Positions 18,781 through 27,724 of a stretch of 64,000 bases of DNA are shown here, one piece after another. The DNA comes from an uncultured Tateyamaria sp. Its GTDB lineage: Bacteria > Pseudomonadota > Alphaproteobacteria > Rhodobacterales > Rhodobacteraceae. The translations under genes were made by a program, and so were the position numbers. Below the pieces are notes generated by a model. It ran no database searches. It worked only from the letters and a program-made list of their open reading frames with translations, and was not told where the DNA came from. The stretch lies in contig NZ_CANNDO010000001.1 of the NCBI RefSeq assembly GCF_947503385.1, forward strand, positions 186,001 to 250,000, in the 5' to 3' direction. Each line of letters starts with the position of its first letter. Position 1 is the stretch's first letter.

Positions 18781-20735
18781 CAGCCGTCATCCTGCATCGG
18801 GCAGTGCGAGACAAAGGGCGCGCCCTCACCCGCTGCCGCTTGCAACACGGCGGGCACCGCAGGGATCGCCGACGCACCGGGGGACGCGCTGCCAACGCGC
18901 AGCATCGGTGCGATGTCGACCTTGCCGCCCTGCACCACGACCGCTGCGGCACCGGACACCAGCGTCACCTTATTGGCGTCCAACACGATGTTGCTGGCCT
19001 TGATGGTCAGATCGCCGCCCGCCTTGATCTTGTAGTCTCCCGAAACGTCCGTGTTCCAGTCCGCATCGGTCTTTTCCTTGACCTCACCGGTCACGGTCAG
19101 GTCGCGCTTGCCCTCAATGCTTTCCGTCCGGTTGGCCGCCACGTCGAGGTTGGAGTCATTGCCCACGGACACGTTGTCATCAAATTCCACCCGCCGCTTG
19201 GCCGAGTTCTTGACATGCATGTCGAGGTTCTTCTGGGCGTGCATGTAGATGAATTCTTCGCCCGCCTGATCCTCAAAGGTCAGCTCATTGAACCCTTCGC
19301 CCTCGTGGCTTTTGGTTTTGAACACCGACCGGCTCTTGTTGTCGGGCAGTTCATGCGGCGGCATGTTCACCGCGTTGTATACACAGCCGGTGACGATGGG
19401 CTTGTCCGGGTCGCCTTCGAGATGTTCGACGATCACCTCCATCCCGATGCGCGGCACAACCATGCCGCCCCACCCACGCGCGGCCCAGTTCTGGCTCACT
19501 CGGCACCGCATGGAAAACGCGTTCTCAAGATCCCAGTGGTAGCAGACGAGGATGCGGCCAAATTCGTCGCAGTCAATCTCGCCATCACCCACAACAAAGG
19601 CTGTTTGCGGCCCCTGAATGCGGGGGATGCGCGTGCGCTGTTCCGGGCGCAGAGGCGTGTCGTCCGGCATCAGCACATAGTCCGCCGAAAACGGCATCTC
19701 GTCGCCGCCCGTGTCGCCAGAGCGGTAGGCCTGCGCGCGGAACCGATGCCGCGTCTCGATGCAGATATAGCGTTTGCCGGTCGCACCTGCGACCTCGTCC
19801 CCTTTGAGCGTCACGCACCAGCCAGCCCCCAGAACGGGGATGTCGCCAGTTGCCTTGTGGCGCGGCCCCTGCCCCGCCTCCAGCTCTTGGCGGCGCTTGA
19901 CCATCAGGTCGCCCTCACCGCTTTCGAGATAGTCGCCGGGATAGTCATAGCTTTCGATGTCACCTTGGGCGTAGGCAGCATCGCCCGCCTGATCCACCTC
20001 TTGGGTGGCGTTGGGCATCTTGAAGTTAAACTCGTTGAGGCGCACCGACCCGGTGGTGACACGGGCACCGCCTTCCCAGTGCCAGAAATGCTCCTCGTCG
20101 TGCATGTTGTGGCCCTGCACACCCCAGAACGACCGCGATCCGCCCGGCACCTCGGGCAGCGAGGCGGGGTAATCGACCAGCACCAGCGTGTGGTTGCCAT
20201 TGGTATGCTCATAGCACCACGTGATCCCAAACCGTTCCATCAGGCGGGCAACGAAATCCGCATCGCTTTCGCCATATTGGACGGTGTATTCCAGCTCTGG
20301 GTAGCTGTCGGACAGGTTGATCTTGTAATGCGGGCTGCCAAGATCGGCATAGGCACCCAGCACCTCTTCGATGATATCGACGACCGTCATCTCGTGGAAA
20401 ATCTTGTGGTTTCGGCGCAGACCGGCCACGTGCATCCACGGACGCAGCACCAGATGATAATGCGCACCCCCATCGGCGATGCCGCCATTGGTCGCCTCGC
20501 ACACGATCCCGTCATAGTACCGCTTGCCCTCGGACATCTCGATCTCGACCGTGGCGTGGGTGCCCAGCAGTTGGTTGAGGTCAATCGCAGCATCATCCGC
20601 CAACGCCTCGACCCGCCATTCAAACGGACGTGACAGGGTTTCGACACCGTCCATGCGCAACATGACCAGCGCGTTGCCACCCAAGGCGGTTGTCAGGCTC
20701 GCCCGGCGTTCACTCTGACTGAAGGACGCGTTCAT
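18780..20735 (-). CDS. vgrG: Type VI spike protein VgrG
   Basis: 651-residue VgrG, the trimeric spike that pierces target cells and carries cargo. The N-terminal gp27-like part begins SQSERRASLTTALGGNALVMLRMDG; a gp5-like OB fold follows (WDLENAFSMRCRVSQNWAARGWGGMVVPRIGMEVIVEHLEGDPDKPIVTGCVYNA region, about residues 400-460), and then the repeat-type beta-helix (KSRSVFKTKSHEGEGFNELTFEDQAG). The C-terminal tail after about residue 610 is short, alanine/proline-rich and ends CPMQDDG, with no catalytic extension. A GGAGC ribosome site lies 8 bases before the ATG. A 260-base gap upstream may hold its own promoter. Confidence 0.94.
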   Translation of the reverse strand: MNASFSQSERRASLTTALGGNALVMLRMDGVETLSRPFEWRVEALADDAAIDLNQLLGTHATVEIEMSEGKRYYDGIVCEATNGGIADGGAHYHLVLRPWMHVAGLRRNHKIFHEMTVVDIIEEVLGAYADLGSPHYKINLSDSYPELEYTVQYGESDADFVARLMERFGITWCYEHTNGNHTLVLVDYPASLPEVPGGSRSFWGVQGHNMHDEEHFWHWEGGARVTTGSVRLNEFNFKMPNATQEVDQAGDAAYAQGDIESYDYPGDYLESGEGDLMVKRRQELEAGQGPRHKATGDIPVLGAGWCVTLKGDEVAGATGKRYICIETRHRFRAQAYRSGDTGGDEMPFSADYVLMPDDTPLRPEQRTRIPRIQGPQTAFVVGDGEIDCDEFGRILVCYHWDLENAFSMRCRVSQNWAARGWGGMVVPRIGMEVIVEHLEGDPDKPIVTGCVYNAVNMPPHELPDNKSRSVFKTKSHEGEGFNELTFEDQAGEEFIYMHAQKNLDMHVKNSAKRRVEFDDNVSVGNDSNLDVAANRTESIEGKRDLTVTGEVKEKTDADWNTDVSGDYKIKAGGDLTIKASNIVLDANKVTLVSGAAAVVVQGGKVDIAPMLRVGSASPGASAIPAVPAVLQAAAGEGAPFVSHCPMQDDG

Positions 20736-20774
20736 TCAAAAAGCTCCGCAAATAGATGTCGCATCCCATGTACG

Positions 20775-20797
20775 CCAGCCTGAAAGCGGACATGGAA
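20775..20797 (+). repeat. Intergenic dispersed repeat copy 1
   Basis: A 23-base segment matching 22 of 23 bases of 37161-37183, including a 17-base identical core TGAAAGCGGACATGGAA. Both copies lie in intergenic DNA in unrelated contexts, here upstream of vgrG. It may be a small dispersed element of this genome. Confidence 0.5.
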
Positions 20798-20995
20798 TGT
20801 ATTGGCATTTGCAGCAGCCTGCCACGTCGCCGCGGAACAGGAAAGGCAGGAATTCCATACGTTTAAACTCTGGCCCACACCGGGAGACGGGACGGGGGAC
20901 AAACCCGACGCGATGGGCAGCGCTACTGATATACGCATGGCATTTCGGTCCGATGCGGCACCGCGACATTGTCGGCAATCATCCGCCACAGGGGG

Positions 20996-22006
20996 TCAGA
21001 ACGTCAGTTGCTGCGTGTGGCACACGAAAACGCCGGCTGGCAGAGCGCAAAAATAGACGCGGACCGTGCGGGGGCGTTGTGCGTCTGGCACCATGAACCG
21101 GATCGGTGCTTGCCGAAATGTGACCAGCCGGTCGTCCGGTCCGCTGCGCAAGGGTACGCTGGCCGCCTCTTGCGGGGACAGAAGCGGCATCAGTTGCGCC
21201 CCGTCAGGCCCCGACAGCGGACTGCGGTCAAGAACGGCGCTGACCAGTTCGGGTATTGTATCGTACCCACGGGCACGGCGCAGTCGCTCAAGATGCGGGC
21301 CGAGGATCGTGCTCCACGCCTCAACATCGCCCTCCGCATAGGCGCTGTGCAGTGCCGCGCTCGCCTCGTAAAGAACCGTGCGGTTCTCCGGCGTGTCGGC
21401 GAGCGGTATGGCATCTGCCCACGGCACTTGCGTGAGGGCCGGATCGTTCAGGTCAAACGAAACCGTGATCCGCCGTGCCGCCGCGTCCGACACCCGGTTG
21501 CCGTAAACGATCTGCGTTTCCTCGATACGAATGGCAGAGGTGGGTGCAAAACTTTGGGCGTTGGCACCGTCATCCACCTGAACAAAGCGGCCTTCTCCCA
21601 CGTCATAACGCAAGGTCAGCAAGACCGACTGGCCCACGGGCGCTCCGCGCAGCTGTGTCAGGCCGATCTGGATGTAGACGCCCGCATGTGGCGTGAATGC
21701 CTGCGCATCAAGATCGAAAGGTTCAACATCAAGGACAAGACTGTTTGGCCCGTGCTGCAATGCCATCTCGACGGGCACCGTCAGCACCTGGTTTTCCAGC
21801 CGCAAGTGCTGTGCCATGGGCGCACCGTTCACCGACAACTGAAAGAAGGCGTTATCGGTGATGACGTTTGCACTATAGGTGTGCTGAAAATGGGACGTGG
21901 TCACGGCGGTCTCCTCAGACGATGCGGTCACTGGCAGGGCCAAAAGCGCGACACAGGCGAACAGTGCGCGGAGCAGTGCAAGCGGTTCAAATCTCGATCC
22001 ATTCAT
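20996..22006 (-). CDS. Exported protein, candidate periplasmic immunity protein B
   Basis: 336-residue protein of unrecognised family with a clear signal peptide (LLRALFACVALLALPVTASS), so periplasmic. Its body resembles the product at 15214-16236: a LSVNGAPM strand, GPNSLVL, a RITVSFDLNDP strand, then TPENRTVLYEASAALHSAYAEGD and a helical C-terminus. The ATG lies 20 bases inside the end of candidate effector B, so the two are translationally coupled. Effector followed by coupled exported protein is the usual order for a periplasm-acting type VI toxin and its immunity protein. Immunity role is inferred. Confidence 0.78.
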   Translation of the reverse strand: MNGSRFEPLALLRALFACVALLALPVTASSEETAVTTSHFQHTYSANVITDNAFFQLSVNGAPMAQHLRLENQVLTVPVEMALQHGPNSLVLDVEPFDLDAQAFTPHAGVYIQIGLTQLRGAPVGQSVLLTLRYDVGEGRFVQVDDGANAQSFAPTSAIRIEETQIVYGNRVSDAAARRITVSFDLNDPALTQVPWADAIPLADTPENRTVLYEASAALHSAYAEGDVEAWSTILGPHLERLRRARGYDTIPELVSAVLDRSPLSGPDGAQLMPLLSPQEAASVPLRSGPDDRLVTFRQAPIRFMVPDAQRPRTVRVYFCALPAGVFVCHTQQLTF

Positions 22007-23762
22007 CTTCGCTTCCTTCCGGGACCATCAATACACGTCGCCATCGACCCTCGCCCATATTTGACTGGGCCGATGCCCCGCTTGTTGTTTCGCTTGTACC
22101 AAACGTTTCGGCGTTGCCCGTGTCAAAGGTCTGTGTGTCGTCATCCTCGACAGATGCGCCCATTTCGGCTGTGGCGTAAGCCTCCAGTTCGATGCCTTGG
22201 AAAATTCGCTGCTTTTCGAATTTGACGGTGCCGTCGGACATGTCCGTCGCCCGCCCCCGGAACCGCCAGCCGGTGCTGACCGAACCACCCACAGCGGCTG
22301 AGGCCGAGATGAACCACGTTTCAAGGTCGATCCGCGCGGACGCGACGAGCGATCCGGTGAATTCCACGCCAGCCTCAAATTGCTGTTGCAGGTTGCTGAA
22401 CGCCTGTTCCCAACCGGGCGTGTTCGAAATCGTCACCTGAACCGCTTGCTGAATCCGGTAGGCGACATCGCCTGATCCGCGCAAGGTCAGCGTACATTGC
22501 GCACTGGCCCGCAGCACATTGCCCGGCTGCGCAATGTAGGCGGCTATTTCCCGCCCGCGCGGAATGCGCGACAGCATCAACTGAAGTAGGTCGACCGACC
22601 CCGTCACCGACGGGTTCATCGACAGCGAAAACGGATCGACATTCACCTCCAGATCAGGGCTGCCCGATTTGCCCTTCACCTCGATGGACGGAATGCTGAC
22701 CGTGACGGCAAAGGCCAGCGTCAGCGACACAGGCTGCGGCAGGGTGGGCAGGGTGTAGTCAAATGACGGCGGCGTGGATTCGTTCGACAAACCGCTCATC
22801 GCAGACTGAACAGCGTCCACGACCGCGAACAGCGGGTGGCGCTGAATAGGGCCTTGCGGCTGGTCGACGCGCGGCGCTGTTGTGACTGTCTGTCCGGCGG
22901 TCAACTGAAGGGTCTGGTTGCCCACCTCGCCCGTGACCTCGCCCGACAGGCCCGCGCTGAGCGTGGGCAGCCGCGTGATGGTAAAGGTCGCGGACACCTG
23001 ACCGGTCAGCGATGCGCTGGCCTTGATGTGCGGGATCGCGAATATTTCGAGGCCCTGCGCCCGTGGCACCATGCACTGATACGGGTTGACCGTCGCCGGT
23101 TGCGCGTTTCGGTACGACGATGCGCTGACCACCACACCGGACAGATACATCACCGCCAAAGCCTCGGGCGGCAGAATGTTCGATGAAAAGGCGGGCATCT
23201 GGAACGGCGAGGTTACTGTCACCTCTCCTGAATCCATAATTGCCTCGGGACCGGCGGCATGGCGCCGCGGATTGACCGACGGGCGGGCGAAATTCATTTT
23301 GCACGCCTCCTTGTCAGTCAATGTCACCTTGGCCTTGGCCGACGGTTGACCGCCCACCGGGTCTTTGGCGATCACATACAGACGGTTTGGCCCATCCTGC
23401 GGGACCGGCCACGCAACCTTGCGCGATCCATCCGACGAATCCTCGACCTCGAACGCCCGCAGACAACACGGCTCGCCTGCCACGCAATCACAGGCCGCAG
23501 CGGCAAATTCCGGGTCATTCATGGCCCGGGACGTGGTGGCATCCGCAATTTCCGCATCCGCCTGTTGCATATAGCTCTGCGCCGCCGCTTCCGAACTGGC
23601 ATAGCTGGGCATTCCGGGCAGGTTTGACGCCACACCACTGCGCGTCTGCTGGAGCGAGGTAAAGACATCGCCACCTTGCAAGCCGTTCTCGATCATCCGC
23701 CCAAGCGTGCCGTCAATTTCGCTCAGAAGGTCCGCTTGTTGCGTGTAGGGGTCGGTGCTCAT
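21987..23762 (-). CDS. Candidate type VI effector B (paralogue of effector A)
   Basis: 591-residue protein, family not recognised. It aligns by eye along its length with the product at 16142-17833: an LQQTRS-like helix, a DPEF-xx-A-CxC-x4-CCLR cysteine patch, and a C-terminal end with WFISASAAVGGSV and LEAYATAEMGAS against ATFSASGEASSSV and VKAAYEMGTS. The middle (about 200-450) is rich in strand-like segments (ASASLTGQVSATFTITRL, AGLSGEVTGEVG). No transmembrane helix or known catalytic motif is obvious. The start overlaps the adaptor stop by ATGA, exactly as in cassette A. A pore-forming or envelope-damaging role is possible given the exported partner, but is inference. Confidence 0.76.
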   Translation of the reverse strand: MSTDPYTQQADLLSEIDGTLGRMIENGLQGGDVFTSLQQTRSGVASNLPGMPSYASSEAAAQSYMQQADAEIADATTSRAMNDPEFAAAACDCVAGEPCCLRAFEVEDSSDGSRKVAWPVPQDGPNRLYVIAKDPVGGQPSAKAKVTLTDKEACKMNFARPSVNPRRHAAGPEAIMDSGEVTVTSPFQMPAFSSNILPPEALAVMYLSGVVVSASSYRNAQPATVNPYQCMVPRAQGLEIFAIPHIKASASLTGQVSATFTITRLPTLSAGLSGEVTGEVGNQTLQLTAGQTVTTAPRVDQPQGPIQRHPLFAVVDAVQSAMSGLSNESTPPSFDYTLPTLPQPVSLTLAFAVTVSIPSIEVKGKSGSPDLEVNVDPFSLSMNPSVTGSVDLLQLMLSRIPRGREIAAYIAQPGNVLRASAQCTLTLRGSGDVAYRIQQAVQVTISNTPGWEQAFSNLQQQFEAGVEFTGSLVASARIDLETWFISASAAVGGSVSTGWRFRGRATDMSDGTVKFEKQRIFQGIELEAYATAEMGASVEDDDTQTFDTGNAETFGTSETTSGASAQSNMGEGRWRRVLMVPEGSEDEWIEI

Positions 23763-24985
23763 GTTGCAGGCTCCTGCGTGCGTGCGCTGGCGACAAGCCA
23801 GTCAACGAGGGCGTTCTTCTTTTGCCACGGTTCGACGCGGGACTGGTTCAGGATTGCCCCCGCTTCGGGGTAGGTGTCCCAGAAATCCTGCCCGCGCATC
23901 ATGATGGCGCGCGCCATAATCGACACCTGCTTGACCGATTTCAGGTGAAAACGGTGGGCGGCGACCGGTGCGGCCTGTGCCGCCTTGCGATACTCGGACC
24001 AGTCGCGATTGGGAAACTCATCACTCAGTTTACGGGCGAGGCTGCGCTCTGCCTTTTTGCGTTGCAGGCGCTGGAACCGGTCGTATTCCACAGTATCAAT
24101 CCGAAACGCGCCACGGGTCTGCGCACCTTCATCAGACAACAGCCGGACCCGCGCCAGACGTCCCACGCAACTTGCCGCGGAATCAAAGGGCGTAATGGGC
24201 AGCGCCATATAGGCGTGATCCGGCAAAACCGTGCGCGGGCTGAGCGGGGCATAGACTTCGTCCATCGGTTCCATGAACCGTCCCAGCGTGGCGGGCGATA
24301 GCGCGCTGGCCATATCGAGCATCACCCGCGGATCATAAAAGCGGAAATAGACCGGCGCCTGCGCCTCGCCCGGAATGTAGGCCATGGTAAAGCGCCGCAG
24401 ATGCCGCTTGAGGACATCCATAGTGGCCGCGCTGCGCAGGAAAATCCCCACATGCGCTTCCGGGCTCTGGTCGAGAATGGCGTCCAGCATTGTGCTGCCC
24501 GGACGCAGGTGTACCAACCACGGGCCAGTGGCCAGCGTCCCTGCATCGGTGGAGGCATAAAGACATGCGTGCGCATCGCCCGACGTGGCGAGCGTTTGCG
24601 GCAATCCCGGCCACGCAACCCCGTCCAAAAGCGCCCAGAGGGACCTGTGCGGCTGCAAGGTATATGCTCCCACCTCGTCCACCTCGGACGGATAGGTCGT
24701 GTCGGCATCGCAAAGCCGCCCGAACAACAGCGGTGTTTCGCCGTCGGCATCCTTGGAAATGCTGACCAGTTCGGGGCTGCACGTGTCGGTGATGGGTGCC
24801 AGCGCTTCGACCGCCTCCAGCGCAATCCCACGCGGATCCAGTGCGGCCTTCAGCGCCGCGCGGTACCCATCCGCGGTGTCAGCGCACAGAACCAACCGGC
24901 CCATGACCTTGTCGGTCTTTGCTCCCCAGAACCGCGCCGCAGGCGTTAACGCGTGCAACCGGACATATCCGATCCACGGGGTCAC
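23759..24985 (-). CDS. DUF4123 type VI effector adaptor B with N-terminal extension
   Basis: 408-residue DUF4123 protein. The family core aligns with adaptor A (HLRRFTMAYIPGEAQAPVYFRFYDPRVM, near residues 194-221). About 115 extra N-terminal residues (GYVRLHALTPAARFWGAK ... ALAPITDTC) form a possible separate small domain absent from adaptor A, and the C-terminal helical region is longer, with a KK-rich RFQRLQRKKAERSLARKLSDEF segment. The predicted start is a GTG at 24985 with no good ribosome site; an ATG at codon 28 is an alternative. It begins the island and couples to effector B by an ATGA overlap. Its likely job is loading effector B onto the VgrG encoded downstream. Confidence 0.85.
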   Translation of the reverse strand: MTPWIGYVRLHALTPAARFWGAKTDKVMGRLVLCADTADGYRAALKAALDPRGIALEAVEALAPITDTCSPELVSISKDADGETPLLFGRLCDADTTYPSEVDEVGAYTLQPHRSLWALLDGVAWPGLPQTLATSGDAHACLYASTDAGTLATGPWLVHLRPGSTMLDAILDQSPEAHVGIFLRSAATMDVLKRHLRRFTMAYIPGEAQAPVYFRFYDPRVMLDMASALSPATLGRFMEPMDEVYAPLSPRTVLPDHAYMALPITPFDSAASCVGRLARVRLLSDEGAQTRGAFRIDTVEYDRFQRLQRKKAERSLARKLSDEFPNRDWSEYRKAAQAAPVAAHRFHLKSVKQVSIMARAIMMRGQDFWDTYPEAGAILNQSRVEPWQKKNALVDWLVASARTQEPAT

Positions 24986-25359
24986 GGACGTGCCAAACCC
25001 GTTTGGTCAAAGGCAATCACGGTCACTGGAGCCACAAAGGTAAGTCCATCAAATTGCGGTATCTTCGTCGCAACCTAGACACGCCACCAGCGAACGCAAT
25101 GGGGGAGAACCTGACCTTTACGCGACCGAATCCAACACGCAACAACTCAACACGGCATTCGGACCTATAGGGCCGCCCGCACATGCGCAGGTCCCCCGCC
25201 CTTCGGAGCGGCGTTGGCCGCCTGCATGGGCGCTTGCGTCCGATGCCCCATCACCCCGCAGCCCGTCGATAGACACGGTTTCTTAGTCCGAATCGCGCAC
25301 GCAAAAGGTCAGCACCAGAAAGGCGCGCGGATCGGACCGACGAGCGAGGCGATTGAGCA
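24986..25359. other. Intergenic region upstream of effector island and Hint gene
   Basis: A 374-base divergent gap. It should contain the promoters of the effector island (minus strand) and of the Hint-domain gene (plus strand). I found no convincing gene, tRNA or clear operator. The part near 25160-25240 is very GC-rich with several short inverted repeats (GCGCAGG/CCTGC type), so some RNA structure is possible. Confidence 0.4.
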
Positions 25360-26502
25360 ATGACAATCACGCAACAAACGATGATCTACATCGGCAACCT
25401 TGCCGAAATTGACACAAACGAAAGTGATGGGGACGGCGAGTTCGATAGCATCCCCCTCGGCACGTATGATCAGAACACGTTGCAAAATACGCTGGTCACG
25501 GGCAACGACGCTGACAGTAGCGGTCATATAAGCGATGATGAGCAAGCCTTTGAAACGGTCGAATACGACTTTGGCGGCGGGCTCATCTCTACCAACACCG
25601 ACCACACGGCGGTCTACAACATCACGGTCCTGCTTGGGGACGGCAGCACCAAGACGTTCGATGCGCTGCTGATCCAGATGACGAATGGAGACACGTTTTT
25701 AACCGATCTCCTCGACAACAGCGAATTTGACAATCTCAACATTCAGACGATCACCGTTAACTCCGTGGGCGTCGACAACTATTCCGGATGGCTCACGGGC
25801 CAGTCTGTGGACAATAGCCAGATCGTCTGTTTCACCTCCGGCACCCTGCTGTCGGGTCCCGACGGCGCGCTGCCGGTCGACGCGGTCCGGCCTGGCACTT
25901 ACCTGAACACCGCCGAGAACGGGCCGCAGCCGGTCCGCTGGATTGGCCGCGCCAAGATCGACGCAGCCAGACTGGCCGCCAATCCCAAACTGCGCCCCGT
26001 GCGGATCATGGCCGGGGCACTGGCACCGGGCCTGCCGTGCAACGATCTTGCGGTATCGCGGCAGCACCGGATGCTGGTGCGTTCTCGGATTGCCGAACGA
26101 ATGTTTGGTGAGGCAGAGGTTTTGGTGCCCGCCATCGCCTTGGTTGACCTGCCCGGTATCTTCGTCGACGACACCGTGGGCGATGTGACCTATTTTCATG
26201 TGCTCTTTGACCGACACGAGGTGATCTACGCCGAAGACGCCCCGACAGAGAGCCTTTATGCAGGACCGGGCGCGCTGCGCACGCTGAGCCCAGCAGAGAT
26301 TGAAGAGGTTCAGTCCATATTCCCTGATCTGATCGAAAAAAAGCATCTTCCCGACCCCGCGCGGTTGATGCCGTCCGGCGTAAAACGGCGGAATATGATG
26401 GCGCGCCTGACCAAAAACGGTCAGCCTGTTCTGTGCGCAAGTTTAGAATTCGGGCGCGCGCATGATGCCGACCAAACCGGTGGTATGCACAACAACAGTT
26501 GA
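25360..26502 (+). CDS. Hint-domain (Hedgehog/intein-like) protein
   Basis: 380-residue protein. Residues 1-about 150 are acidic, Asp/Asn/Thr-rich strands. From C157 (VCFTSGTLLSGPDG) comes a Hint autoprocessing-type domain: GxLPVDAVRPG, QPVRWIGR, RPVRIMAGAL, VSRQHRMLVRS, VPAIALVDLPG and YFHVLFDRHEVIYAEDAPTES. The C157 position is where Hint domains carry the catalytic cysteine. The family is common in Rhodobacteraceae and usually secreted by type I systems, though no ABC exporter gene lies nearby. The true substrate and whether it self-cleaves are unknown. A GAGG ribosome site precedes the ATG. Confidence 0.88.
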   Translation: MTITQQTMIYIGNLAEIDTNESDGDGEFDSIPLGTYDQNTLQNTLVTGNDADSSGHISDDEQAFETVEYDFGGGLISTNTDHTAVYNITVLLGDGSTKTFDALLIQMTNGDTFLTDLLDNSEFDNLNIQTITVNSVGVDNYSGWLTGQSVDNSQIVCFTSGTLLSGPDGALPVDAVRPGTYLNTAENGPQPVRWIGRAKIDAARLAANPKLRPVRIMAGALAPGLPCNDLAVSRQHRMLVRSRIAERMFGEAEVLVPAIALVDLPGIFVDDTVGDVTYFHVLFDRHEVIYAEDAPTESLYAGPGALRTLSPAEIEEVQSIFPDLIEKKHLPDPARLMPSGVKRRNMMARLTKNGQPVLCASLEFGRAHDADQTGGMHNNS

Positions 26503-27222
26503 GAATGTCAGGTGAACCAGCGTGCCCACCGCCGGTGCGTTCGAAGGCAGGTCACGGGTCCAAAACGGTCCCCCAGGGGTATTGGTCCACGGCGCCAACG
26601 CCACCAACAAAAAAACTGTGTTTGTCGGGTTTTCAGGCCGGAGAACCTCCGTTCGGCGTCGGACAGGATCACAACACCTTCATCTCTGTGAGACATGGCC
26701 AAAGCAGGTCGAACCAGATGCCGTGATAACTCGGCGATGGCATTGCATCGGAACAGTGTCCACGACCGCCTCGTCCGAACAGATGGCGATCGCTCAACAT
26801 CTGCGAGGCCGCTTTCTTTGGATAATTGCGCCAATGTTGACGGAAATGGATGTCCGCACCAATCCCGCGATTGGCTCGGCGCCCGGAAGGATGGACGGCG
26901 AAAGTGACCCTTTAGCACCGCACATCATTGGCCGCTTTGAATATCAGAGATTGAAGGCCATTGAGACCCCCCGCAGTATCGACTTTTGGCGCGCAAGCGT
27001 CGGTATTCACAACGCCACCCGCGTGAGGGTCGCGCAACCCCAATCCGCAAGTCTGGTCGAAATGATCCGGCGGATTTGGCACCCCATCACACAGCGACAA
27101 CCGGTCAAAGCGTCCATCCCGCACATCGCAGAAATACAAGCCCGCGACCGCCACGCAGCCGGGCAACGCTCCAATCTCCGGCATCTTTGCAACACGCGCA
27201 GGCACTATGCGGTCAACAAGAT
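26503..27222. other. Gene-poor stretch of about 720 bases
   Basis: Open frames occur on both strands (the longest about 234 codons on plus, 97 and 136 codons on minus) but none shows a family, a signal peptide or a good ribosome site, and their composition is Arg/Trp/Cys-rich as in out-of-frame reading. A minus-strand frame at 26912-27205 (Cys-containing, GLYFCDVRDG...) is the least unconvincing. The region may be a decayed gene or plain spacer; I cannot assign it. Confidence 0.35.
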
Positions 27223-27684
27223 CTAGGTGTGGCGCGCAAACACCTTTGTCGTGCCATCGCGCAGCACAAGCAGCGTGTCATATGCGTCGCGTTGGCTGCC
27301 CATTTCCATACCGGGCGAACCGATGGGCATTCCGGGCACGGTCAGGCCAAGGCCATTCGGGCGCTCAGCGAGCATTCGCTGGATATCCCCTGCTGGCACG
27401 TGACCTTCCACGACGTACCCGCTGATAAAGGCGGTGTGACACGAACTCAGCTCCGGCGGGACGCCCGCGCGTTCCTTCATCTCCCACAGCGTGTCCTGAT
27501 CGACATCGCGCACGACAGGATCAAAGCCTGCGCCGATTAGGTGATCGACCCACGCCGCGCAACAGCCACAGGTCGGCGATTTGAATACCTCGATTTGCGC
27601 GGACGTGGCGCGGGCCGGATGGGCGAGCAATGCCGGACCAAGGCCAGAGACGAGAGCGGTCAAGATGAAGTGTCTGCGGTTCAT
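27223..27684 (-). CDS. DUF411 family copper-associated metal-binding protein
   Basis: About 153-residue exported protein. The signal peptide contains an RRHFIL segment (MNRRHFILTALVSGLGPALLAHPARA), followed by the DUF411 signature FKSPTCGCCAAWVDHL, with cysteines likely binding copper or another soft metal, and the PPELSSCHTAFISGYVVEGHVPA and PGMPIGSPGMEMG segments typical of the family. I chose the ATG at 27684, preceded by GGGAG; a start 51 bases upstream would run into the oxidase gene. It is the last gene of the copC-copD-oxidase-DUF411 operon, so a periplasmic copper handling role is inferred from context. Confidence 0.9.
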   Translation of the reverse strand: MNRRHFILTALVSGLGPALLAHPARATSAQIEVFKSPTCGCCAAWVDHLIGAGFDPVVRDVDQDTLWEMKERAGVPPELSSCHTAFISGYVVEGHVPAGDIQRMLAERPNGLGLTVPGMPIGSPGMEMGSQRDAYDTLLVLRDGTTKVFARHT

Positions 27685-27724
27685 ATGCTGTATCTCCCAG
27701 CTTGGGTGTGTGTCGTGTGGCGCG

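Noticed and set aside
25160-25260. Possible tRNA or RNA element in a GC-rich intergenic patch
   Set aside because: No cloverleaf or T-arm consensus could be found; only short inverted repeats are present.
26522-27226. Plus-strand 234-codon open frame in the gene-poor stretch
   Set aside because: No homologue, signal or ribosome site recognised, and the residues look like out-of-frame translation.
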